DNA from: Kryptolebias marmoratus
Taxonomy: Eukaryota; Chordata; Actinopteri; Cyprinodontiformes; Rivulidae
DNA length: 64,000 bases
Reading direction: 5' to 3'
NCBI RefSeq assembly: GCF_001649575.2
Contig: NC_051431.1
Location: 16,521,891-16,585,890, forward strand
Part shown: positions 12,501 through 22,706 of the stretch, piece after piece
How the letters are laid out: every line of letters begins with the position of its first letter
Numbering within the stretch: position 1 is the first letter of the stretch
Made by a program: the position numbers and the translations under genes
Notes under the pieces: model-generated
Seen by the model: only the letters and a program-made list of their open reading frames with translations
Told to the model about the DNA's origin: nothing
Database searches by the model: none

Positions 12501-14183
12501 CTATTTATATTATTATTATTATTATTATTATATGTCTTCATCTCATGTCTACTTTCTATTTGCAGAATAAATAAAGTGCATTTCTTTTTTCTTCAAGAAC
12601 AAGAAGTCTCAGTTTTTCTCTCTCTCTGTGAAACTCTGATGTCATTAATATTTTGTTCAATGCTTTCTCTCCTTTTTGAAATTCCTCCTGTCACAGAAAC
12701 TCTGCAGGAGAACAAGGATCGAGTGGGAAACTGAGTGAAGCTGAGTTAAAAGGAAGTCGATTTACAAAAAAAAGACCCAGAAAATTAAAACAACTGAAAT
12801 GTCACAAGAACTTTTCGGCTCTTGTGCTTTTCATTTTTGTTACTTAATCACTGCTAAAGCCTGACTGTTTGTTTGGGGTTTTTTTGTTTGTTTTTTTCAA
12901 ATGTGAGTGTGGGGATATTTCTTTTCCTTTAATTTAATCTTCTGAAAGCTGAAAACATCTGAAAGAAACTTCTGCAGATGTTTCCAGCAACACTAACTGC
13001 ATCCAAACAAAGGCTTTAATATTTTACATAAAGCCATATTTAAACAAAAAAAGCCCATGATATTAAAAAAAAAAAAAATCAATATCACGGTTTGTTCTTC
13101 AAACTTTCTAGCTCTTGCATGTTTTGACAGCACATGGTAGAACAAGAACCTAATGAAAACTTTTAAAAGAAAATTGTTTTTTGTGCCTTTCTTGGATTTA
13201 TGAATGCTTTTTTTTAAAAGCCGTACCAGCGATAATTAAACTACGGTATTTATTCACCCAAAAAGACATCACTATCATTTGAATTTTTTCACATCTTGTT
13301 CTTTTGGCACAGGGACTTTGTTGCTTATTTACAATACTTAGTGTAAAGAGCAAATGTAAAATAGACTTTAGAGATGCTAAATATGGTCAAAAATAATATA
13401 TGAGTTACACAATAGTGTGGTTCAACTTATGCAACCCGTCATTGACTCTACAACCACTGATCCTTAAAGAATAGTTCACAGGGTTTTTTTCAAATGGGGT
13501 TTTGGGGAAAGGTTAGGAATGAATAATATCTTACCTGTCGTAGACAGCATTTTGAGTGACCTCCGTTTAAAGAAACAGAGTTTAATTCTCATGAGTTGAC
13601 AGCTAGTCTGAGCAGGACAAAGACCAAAGTGGGTTTTCTTAAAATGTCTCCAATGTCGAAAGGTTTGGAGCAGTTCAGGTGAGCACCAGTTTCTAAACCA
13701 TCACATCACCATTAATTTTTCATTACGCAGTTACTTACACAAAAAATCTGTGGTTATTTACACGTGCAAATAGTGGCAGAATGAATTTGCTGCAGTTTGG
13801 TGCAACATACTGCCAGGACTAATCATAAGTACTGAATGAATCACAGACCACAGCCATCCCATAATAACCTGCAGACATGTGGCAACCCCCCCAAATTTGA
13901 ATAAAATGGTGTTTAATGTCAGTTTTCCAGCCTTGTATCCTCTCCTAATTTCTTCCTCTCACTTTTTCTTTCAAGATAATATATTTGATCACGCATGAAT
14001 TCCTGCCCAGACCTTTGGTGGTGTTTGGGGGTTAGGGGGTGGGTTGGGGGGTGAATGGTAAGGAGGGCGGGTCACGGTGCTCACATAACCACAAAAACAC
14101 CCATTTCTGCCTGAGGCGCGACGGGGCGGGGGTCAGCTGGTCCCAAGACGAAGTGAAAAAGGAATCAAGAGTATTATCCTGAG

Positions 14184-14189
14184 CATGTG
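14184..14189. promoter_or_regulatory. E-box CATGTG upstream of tyr
   Basis: A CATGTG hexamer lies about 445 bases before the tyr start codon, and a second is at 13876-13881. Vertebrate TYR promoters are driven by MITF binding CATGTG-type M-boxes. The flanks here only partly fit the 11-base M-box, and no convincing TATA box was seen. A possible noncoding splice acceptor (TTGGCAG, near 14545-14551) makes the transcription start uncertain. Candidate only. Confidence 0.25.
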
Positions 14190-14633
14190 ATGCTCATGAA
14201 AAAAAAAAAATCTCTGTTTTTTTTAAAGTATGAAACCACAGTTTCTTTCAGAGGACGGCCCCCAGAACGGCTCAGTGAGTGGGGAGAGAACAGGAGACTG
14301 GAGTCTGGATGTATGAGAGTGGGTGGAGGTTTGGGAGCCTGTTGGATGGTAGGTTAGAGGAGTAGCAACTTTTAATATCTTGAAAAGTTCGTATAGGTTG
14401 TATTTTTCTCATTACTGTCCAGGCTTACTGTACTAACCATCTCTGGATTCATTGTAGTTTGAGACATGTTGCGTTTCCTTGATTGCACTAACCAGAAGTA
14501 TGTTCTTATCTGTGACTCGTCTAATCTGTGCTCTATGTTTGACCTTGGCAGCTGAAGTTTGTGAAGGCGGCAGATCTCTCCAACAGGACTGTACATCCCT
14601 ACCATAAGACTGGAGTGGATCTGACTTTTCGTC

Positions 14634-17600
14634 ATGAGGACCCTGTTCATGTCTGTTGTTCTGCTGCCCTTCATTGGGACCAGTTTGGGTCAATTTCCCC
14701 GCCCTTGTGCCAACTCAGAGAGCCTGCGGACTAAAGAGTGCTGTCCGGTGTGGGAGGGAGACGGTTCTCCCTGCGGAGCCATGTCGGGCCGTGGATTCTG
14801 CGCAGAGGTCCAGGTCTCGGATGAACCCAACGGGCCACAGTACCCTCACAGGGGAATTGACGACCGAGAGCGCTGGCCTCTGGCGTTCTACAACCGGACG
14901 TGTCGTTGCGCTGGAAACTACGGAGGGTTCAACTGTGGCGAGTGCAGGTTCGGTTACTGGGGAGCCAACTGTGCTCAGTACAGAGAGTCCGTCCGCAAGA
15001 ACATCCTGACCATGTCGCCTGCTGAGCAGCAGAAGTTCATCTCGTATCTCAACCTGGCGAAGAACACCGTCAGCCGGGACTACGTCATCTCCACGGCGAC
15101 AAGAGCCGAGATGGGCGAGAACGGTGAGAACCCCATGTTCTCTGACATCAACACCTACGACCTGTTCGTCTGGATCCACTACTACACGTCCAGAGACGCC
15201 TTCCTGGGAGGGCCGGGGAACGTCTGGAGAGACATCGACTTCGCTCACGAGTCTGCGGGCTTTCTGCCCTGGCACAGAGTCTTCCTGCTGCACTGGGAGA
15301 ACGAGATCAGGAAGGTGACGGGGGACTTTAACTTCACCCTCCCATACTGGGACTGGAGGGACGCCCAGTCCTGTGAGGTGTGCACCGATGCTCTGATGGG
15401 TGGACGCAGTTCCCTTAGTCCCGACCTCATCAGCCCTGCTTCTGTCTTCTCCTCGTGGAAGGTGAGACAATCTGCGCCATGCTGACTTTGTTTATGTGTG
15501 GAAAAGGCTCATTTTGATCCATTTAGAAGAAGCTGAACCTCATTTTCCTTGGTTTGTTTCCATTTTACGCTGCGGGTCTTTTGGATTAATTTTTGTTTAT
15601 CCTCTTATTCGTAAGATATTAGAGGATTTGTTCATTTTTCATGGGTTAATTCTCAAATTTGCGTTGAAACCAGAACATTAGTCTCAGTCTTATATAATGT
15701 ATAGCTGCCTCTACCACCAGCCTATTTTTGCATTATATGAGGCAAACAGACTGTTTTGCTGGAAAGCCATCTGACTAACCTCAAACTGAAACTTTAAGTT
15801 GACCCACAGGCTTTAAAACTACAGCAGCTCAGGTAAAGTGTGTGTGTTTGCATGTGCAGGTGGTCTGCAGCCAGCCAGAGGAGTACAACAACCGAGAGGT
15901 GTTGTGTAACGCTACAGCAGAGGGTCCACTGTTGCGTAACCCCGGCACCCATGACCCGAACCGCGTGCCGAGACTCCCCACAACAGCCGATGTGGAGTTT
16001 ACCGTGGGGCTCCCGGAGTACGAGACGGGAAGCATGGACCGGTTTGCCGACATGAGCTTTAGAAATGTCCTGGAGGGTAAAGACCCAAACGCTCCAAGCC
16101 CCCCTGCAGACAGGCTCAAAAACTGAATCAAACTTATACTTCACACATCTGTTGAAGGAAAATACCGTACATGACCATGGTGATGATGGCAAGGGAAGTA
16201 AAGTTTACAGTTTGAGGAGATGATGTTGGAATATCAGCAGCTGCTCGGTTAGGTGATGAATAAAAACAGAAGTAAAGGGATGAAAGAGGATGGAAAAAGA
16301 GGAACAGATAGAAGCTTTAAAAACATTAAGAAGACAGTTTGAGATGTGGCTTTAGTTGTAAACTTTGAGTAGAAAATATATTAGTATAAAACAGAAAAGC
16401 ATTGTAAACAATAAAAAATACTGTTTTTGAAACACTGATACTTAAAAACAATTGCAGTAATTTTAGTGTGTGCTCAACAAGAGATGGTAAAAAATGTGCA
16501 AAACTAAAAAACGTCTGTTGAAAATACACCGTGGGAAATATACAGCAATAATGTTTTGTTGTTGTTTGTAAAAACTATACTTTTTTAACATCAAATTTGC
16601 ATCACTGGAAAAAATTCTTTGACAAGGTTTCTGCAGGGATAGTCTAATAAAATCACTAGTGTGGCAATTTTAACTGAATCAAAAGATATGTCAAAGGATA
16701 GTTCACTTCTTTTCAAGTGTGGGTCTGTGGAAAGATTATGAACAAATAATATCTTACCTGTTGTAGATAGCCTAACACACAGTTTAGAGAACTAGAGTTC
16801 GGCTTGAGCAGCAAATTTCACAACGATTCACGCAAACTCTTTTTTTTAAACTTTAAAATGACTGTAAACTTTTTAATGACATGCTTAGTTACATATAATT
16901 CTATAGTTATTTGCAGGAGCAGCAGCAGCTAGCTGTAGCGCTTCTGGTGCAGCCTAAGGGCACTTCCAGAATAACTGTGTGTCAGACAGGGTGGGGAAGG
17001 AGGCGAACCCAGAATGCAGAGTCATATTAAGAAAAACTAATTTGTTAAAACAAAATAAACAAAACCAAAAGCTGACGCGGCAGCAAAAAGAAACTTAGGT
17101 CAAACGTAGAACGAGAAGGCGAGGCGCAAAAACATAACACCAGGGGAAACAAGAGCAGAGAACAATGATCCAGCAGTGTGTGGGAGAAATGACCGGGTTT
17201 TTCAACAGGAGGTGATTGGCCCAGGTGAAGCAATTAACAAGACTAGAGACAGGTGTATCTGGGCGTGGCAGGAAGGCAAAAGAGTGACTGGGGAGGAGTG
17301 AACAGTGACAGCAAACACAAACAGGAAAAGCTCAACAGAACAATAACTCAAAACAGAAACAAGATAATAACCAAAACAACAAACCGAAGCACAAAAACCC
17401 AAATCCTCACACTGTGTAACGTGAAACTGACAGCAATGTAAAGGATGATAAAAAAGAGTTTGGATGAACAACTGCTGGGAAGTTTTTGAGACTGGATTTG
17501 TTAAAGTAATGTTAAAGCAACCTCAGTGGCTCTCAGACTAACCTTTAGCTCGTCAGTCTGATCAGCATTAAACTCTATCTCTCAAAGAGCTATATACCAC

Positions 17601-18587
17601 AAGTAAAATATGAATTGTTCATTTAAATAAATATTCTTTCCTCAGAACCTCACTCCAAAGTGTTTGAACTATCCCTTTAAAGCAAACGTAAAACTTTGTT
17701 TTTTCAAAGGCACTACTCTGACATCAATCTGAAGCAATCGAAAAAGTGAGCCAACATTGTGCTCATTTTTCAAGCTCCTTTTATATTTTCCTTGTTCCAA
17801 CAAGCCTACATGTTAAAATGTCATTTGTACACAAAAATCTATATTTTTCTGTTGTATAATACTGCACATTTCATCATCCTCTCTTTCAAACTCACTTTGC
17901 AGCTCCTGTCTCTTTAAGGCTCGTTTGCAAAGGTCTCGTCAGAGCTGTAATTCGGATTGGTTTAATAGAAGTAGGCATGCATGTTTTATCTGAGGCGTGC
18001 CATAGGAGCCTCTTCGTGAACTTTAAGGAACTGTGATAAATGGTGACGTAGATGAGCAGGAGCCGAAAAACTCCTAATGAGGCCTTTCAGTGAATTCAGT
18101 GTCTCTGTGGGAGGGAATAACTCTCTGAGGTCTGGACTTCTTGGACTTTGAACATTTTTTCACGCACAAAAGCTACCAAAAGTGATTACACACACCTCTA
18201 CACATATTTTGCACTGCTTCCTAATGTTATTACCAATTTTTCACAAATTCTTTTCATTTCGTTTTGCTAAGCTCAACTTTCTCTTTATGCAAATTCTCCA
18301 AACCCAGCCTGTTTTTTCTATATATTTTTTGTTCTACTCCAGTTGATATTTTCTCATCTTTCTGTCTGCACTTCAGTGATAATTGCTGTCGTTTCTGCTC
18401 CTGTGATGAGCCTTGTTTTCCTCGGCCCGTTTCCGGCAGGTTTTGCCAGTCCTGAGACAGGCTTGGCGGTGCCGGGCCAGAGCACCATGCATAACTCCCT
18501 GCATGTCTTCATGAACGGCTCCATGTCCTCAGTCCAGGGTTCAGCCAACGACCCCATATTCCTGCTGCACCATGCTTTCATTGACAG

Positions 18588-18625
<38 letters not shown>

Positions 18626-19324
18626 AGTCTATACTGTACATAGCTAAAGGTCAAACTGCACCATTTCATCCAGCAATACGCTTGCAATCTCGCTTATACC
18701 ATGATGCAAGAAATTCTCTGTCAGTAACAAAACAAAAAGCAGGAGAAATTGGTGGAAACTTTGAGCGCAGGAAAAAAGTATACATTTAAAAAAAGTAAAA
18801 CATTCTTTCTCCTCTCTAGTATCTTTGAGCGATGGCTCAGGACTCACCAGCCTCCCCGGACCATCTACCCACAGGCCAACGCCCCTATTGGCCACAACGA
18901 CCGTTACTACATGGTGCCCTTCCTTCCCCTCTACAGAAACGGAGACTACTTCCTGTCCAACAAAGCCCTGGGATACGAGTACGCGTACCTGCTGGACCCC
19001 GGTCAGTCCGTAACATGTCCGCTGAATGTGTCATTCTGTGGGCTTTCTGTTTGTGTAACACCATTTGAACCCATCTGCCTCACCACAGGTCAGAGGTTTG
19101 TGCAGGAGTTCCTGACTCCCTACCTGCAGCAGGCCAGGGAGATCTGGCAGTGGCTGCTGGGGGCCGGGATCCTTGGCGCTGCGATTGCCAGCGTTGTTGC
19201 CACCCTGGTCGTTGTGGCGAGGAGGAGGTGGAGGAGGAGGAGGAAGAGGGCGCCGAGCTTCGGGGAGAGGCAGCCGCTGCTGCAGAGCAGCTCGGAGGAA
19301 GGCTCATATCAGACCACTCTTTAG
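14634..19324 (+). CDS. tyr: Tyrosinase, complete, 5 exons
   Basis: Copper monooxygenase that oxidises tyrosine to DOPA and dopaquinone, the first step of melanin synthesis, in the melanosome membrane. Coding exons are 14634-15461, 15860-16076, 18440-18587, 18820-19001 and 19089-19324. Every junction is GT-AG and in phase, giving 536 residues (human about 529). Exons 2, 3 and 4 are 217, 148 and 182 nt, the lengths I recall for mammalian TYR. The start gives a signal peptide of about 19 residues, then a Cys-rich region ([22 protein letters not shown]). CuA histidines are H182 (IHYY), H205 (FAHE) and H214 (PWHR). CuB histidines are H366 and H370 (MHNSLH) and H393 (LLHHAFID). One membrane helix spans about 479-502. 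The cytoplasmic tail is very arginine-rich (503-512), then has an ERQPLL dileucine sorting signal (518-523) and ends YQTTL. No stop or frameshift, so it looks functional. TYRP1 and DCT are less likely because the N-terminus, exon structure and nox4 neighbour all fit TYR. Confidence 0.98.
16980..17414. mobile_element. Dispersed nonautonomous element in tyr intron 2
   Basis: Shares its outline with blocks at 38873-39371 and 56141-56517: one end TGTCAG with GCGAACCCAGAATGCAGA, an A-rich interior, a segment like CAGGTGTATCTGGGCGTGG, and an end near CCCAAATCCTCACA. No coding capacity. Target duplications are not clear, so the class is unknown. Confidence 0.55.
18590..18624. repeat. (CA)n microsatellite at the tyr intron 3 donor
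   Basis: The CA run begins within the donor GTAACA itself, three bases after exon 3 ends. Confidence 0.95.
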
Positions 19325-19577
19325 CACACAGACCCTGACAGTTCAGCTGTTAATGAGTGAACACACCATTCAGGGTGTCTTTGAATAAGACTCAGCCCAA
19401 AGCAAGACTTAATATAATTTTATTTCACAATAATGCACCTGATATAGCTCTTTAATGTTGAAGGCAGGAACTGATGAGTCAGTGAGGTATTTGCAAAAAT
19501 CACAAAACACATGTTCCACCTCTGAAAGCTGAGTGTGATGTCTTTGACTTTCAGTCATCTGCATCTAAAACAGTATA

Positions 19578-19583
19578 AATAAA
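19578..19583 (+). terminator. Polyadenylation signal AATAAA for tyr
   Basis: First canonical AATAAA on the + strand after the tyr stop codon, about 250 bases downstream. This would give a short 3' UTR. The cleavage site is not determined. Confidence 0.5.
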
Positions 19584-19629
19584 GTCAGATTTATGTGTGG
19601 CAGCAATGTAAGAATAATGGGTACTAATA

Positions 19630-19830
19630 CATAATACAGCCTAGTATTTATACCTGGTACTTATCTGATACTTTCCTTTTTCTTGAAGGGTATGTGCCTG
19701 GTATTTAATGAAACAAGTCTTATACTTACCGGGTAAATATCTGGTATTTACCTCATTTACTAGATGTGTACTTGATACTTACTTGGTACTTACCAGGTAC
19801 GCACCAAGTACTCACCAGGCTGTATTACAT
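19630..19830. repeat. Degenerate tandem repeat of a GGTACTTAC-like unit between inverted ends
   Basis: Between TAATACAGCCT (19632-19642) and its exact complement AGGCTGTATTA (19817-19827) lie many degenerate copies of a 10-12 base unit resembling TGGTACTTACC. The layout looks like a small transposable element with an internal minisatellite. Confidence 0.65.
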
Positions 19831-20372
19831 ATTGCTACCAGAAAATGTCTTTGCAGTTCCACTGTCTCAGGTCTAAACAAAGATGTGAACAAGACAACCT
19901 CTGTTTTTTACAGGGTTGTTTGTACCTATGAAGTGACACATTAGTATTTTTATTTCACTCACTGACAAGTACTATAGTACTATACCATTTTCCATCTCAC
20001 TGGTTATGTTCACGGAGTAATTCACATACAGGGTGGGAATAGTTTAAGTTGTTAAGACAGGTTGTTTTCTTTTAAAACTCAAATAAAAAGTAACTGCTGC
20101 TAGAGGACAATTCAAGCACTAAACTGTTAAACCACATTTTTCAGTCAAACACGAGAACTCTGGCTGTCCAAAGGTCATCTTGTCTCGTGACCTTGCAGCT
20201 CTACGGCGTTTAACGAGAACTACGAGAACACTTCTCTGTGTGTTCGCAACGGTGCTAAAGACTATTAAAGTCTCTGATCTTTAAAAGCTTCTGTTGGCAA
20301 CAAAATGAATCATGTGTCTGTTGGTGCTGCATTAAAATCAAAGCCGAACCAAACCGATTCGGAGTTTCTTTT

Positions 20373-20398
20373 TATATATATATATATATATATATATA
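20373..20398. repeat. (TA)n microsatellite
   Basis: Thirteen or so uninterrupted TA units. Confidence 0.95.
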
Positions 20399-21949
20399 GT
20401 CGAGATGCAGAAGTTGATGAAACATGTTTCTTGGAAAACAGCAGAACTCTGTAGATGTGAAACGTTTATTCTTTGGTTGCTGCATTAACGCCTGGTTTAG
20501 CAGGTAAGCAGACATCTGTCCTTCAAGGTAACAAGCATGAGGCTGATGTCTCAAAATCAGCCTTTAATAATTAGGGCTAGAGTTTAGTTTGCAGATCTTA
20601 GATCAGCGTGTTGATGGCAAAATAACAGCCACAAGTTGTGATTCAAAATTATATAATAAAATACAGAAGTTATAATTAAGATGCAATAAATAAAACATTA
20701 CTTTTATTTCATATTTTCTAGACGTAAACATATAAAGTAACATTGCCATGTATCTTACAAAACGGAAACTATTCATAAAAACGAACCAAAAATGTATACC
20801 ACTTATTTTTAATTTGATTGTTTGCAATAACCTGGAATCAATACCTTTATCTCTTTGAATACACGTACAAATATTGATACAAATATTAGGCGCAGGATGC
20901 CAAAGATGTCCATGCTGACCTTTATGCACATTATTTTAAACAATAAAAGCTCAAACAGATTGGCCGTAGCTGTAGTGTGCATGTCGCAAACCTTTGGTAA
21001 ACAAACAAGAACGCTGAACTGTATTATGTGAACACTGTAGCATTTCCCCCTTCCCTCTTTAAGGAAAGAAAGAGCCTGAGTTTCATTTAGTCGTATCAAT
21101 GAATCAAATACTTGACGCTATCTCCCACTTTTGTTCAAATAAAATAAAACTCAAAAATGAAACGCCTTCAGATTGTCTCAAAATTGTCAAGAGATGAGAG
21201 GGACAGAGAGACGCAAACAGCCGACTGCTGAGCTGAAGCCATGATCCTGCTTCTCCGTTCAGATGTTTCCTGTTTGTACTTAAAGACACATGAATCCACA
21301 TTATTGTGAAGTACAGTAAAATAAACTACAGAAGCAAAATAAATCATTAAGTTATCACCTTTTAGCATTGAGACTGAGATCAGAACAGAACTTTCAGAAT
21401 GGGTTAAAAGCAGACAGAAGAAATACTTTCTTTGTAAAAAAAATGCTATAAACTTAAATTGGTAATGCCCTGTGTAGTTTATAGTACAGACGGTTTTAGA
21501 AAATTACAAAGGCTGCTTGGCAGTACAGGTGCAGGTGGTGCTGCAGCACCCCCCCGATGAATGCAGGTGGACACGCACGTCCAGGTACATAAATAAAGAA
21601 TCAATCATTCCAACAAATATTTTTGATGTTATTGAGTTTTGTAAATCTGGTACACAAACCAGCAGTGTTATTGTGTGTCTGTGTGCAAAAGTTTACAGCT
21701 GATTAAACCTCACAAAAAGTGGGCGGAGCAGCTTTAGGTCATGACGGCAGTTTTACAGATATCATAAATTAAACAGCATGCTGCACTTTTTAATGTTCAT
21801 ATTTAGATAAGACGACATGCACAGCCAGTGTGTATTTCATTGCATGTTTCTGGGTCTACGAGATTCTTCAGATGGGCGGCTTAGAGTCATACAAATTCAC
21901 ATCTCTCACCATTCCCCCAAATGAAACAGGTTCCCATGGTTACAGAAAA

Positions 21950-22170
21950 GTCCAACTACCGTATTTTCCGCACAATAGGGGGCAATAGATTATAACACCT
22001 AAGGACAATTTAGAGTTACCATTTAACCTAACATGCATGTTTTTGGTCTGTGGGAGGAAAAAACCAGAGTACCCGGAGTAAACCCATGTGAGCACGGGGG
22101 GAACATGTAAACTCCACCCAGAAAGGCCCCAGGTGGGGTAGAGATCCTGCTACGTTCTTGCTGTCCTCCA
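21950..22170 (+). mobile_element. Fragment of a LINE-type 3' end next to a MITE end
   Basis: CCGTATTTTCCGCACAATA resembles a common fish MITE terminus. It is followed by GGACAATTTAGAGTTACC, CATGCATGTTTTTGG and GTAAACTCCACCCAG, a 3' tail found on many fish non-LTR elements. The fragment at 63060-63310 resembles the same tail. Family names are not certain. Confidence 0.45.
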
Positions 22171-22706
22171 CACCGCCTCCTGTAAAACATTTAGCGAGCA
22201 TGTTCACGGACAGAGAAGAGTCTGAGCCTCGTAACTCGGGTCTTTGAAATAGGGAACTGAGAAGGAAATTGATCTTGAAAATCTTGTGTTGTGCACCTGG
22301 CTTCAGCGTTTCAGCCTGCCGCCTCGTCCCTGAGTGGTTACTCTGAGCAATGCTTGAAAAGATGGATCCCCTCCAGCTGTGTTTGTTGGGAGCCTCGCGG
22401 GGCGAGTCATTGGAACCCAGCGTGAGGAAACACGGAGGGTAGAAAAAACGCAACATTAATACATGGAGGCTGTCTTCGGTCTTCCTCGCATGCTCACGCG
22501 ATCACATGATGAAGCTGAAGCCCTCAGCTGGAAGTCAGGATGATCACGCAGCAAGCAAGTTTTCTCTTGAATTCCTTTGGTCAGTTCCAATAACGTCATG
22601 AGCCCTGTGAGAGCCAAAAGGTTTGGAAATGTGCTTCAGCTGAAGAGCTTTTGTCCTAAAATGAATGAACATTCGTTCATCCGCTCCACTCTGCTGTGGG
22701 GCTGGA

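Larger units (their letters stand above)
1..14633. other. Intergenic DNA upstream of tyr, no gene recognised
   Basis: I see no exon series or RNA gene in this 14.6 kb. Open frames here are short and low in complexity or overlap repeats; the longest, 4514-4981 on the + strand, matches nothing I know. The region holds C/T-rich and purine/pyrimidine tracts (380-430), hAT-type MITEs (1301, 6201, 11755), several copies of the dispersed repeat family, a solo LTR (9411-9724), the GC-rich E-box patch near 11 kb and a TTA microsatellite (about 12508-12531). In mammals GRM5 lies on this side of TYR, but nothing like it is visible. Confidence 0.6.
19325..22706. other. Spacer between tyr and nox4 (convergent 3' ends)
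   Basis: No gene seen. It holds both 3' UTRs: tyr to about 19600, and the nox4 3' UTR somewhere below 22707 with candidate antisense AATAAA such as 20703-20708. Also present are a degenerate tandem repeat with inverted ends (19630-19830), a TA microsatellite and a LINE-type 3' tail fragment near 21950-22170. Confidence 0.6.

Noticed and set aside
14715..15470. 251-codon open frame antisense to tyr exon 1
   Set aside because: It is the mirror of a long G+C-rich coding exon with biased third positions and has no features of its own.
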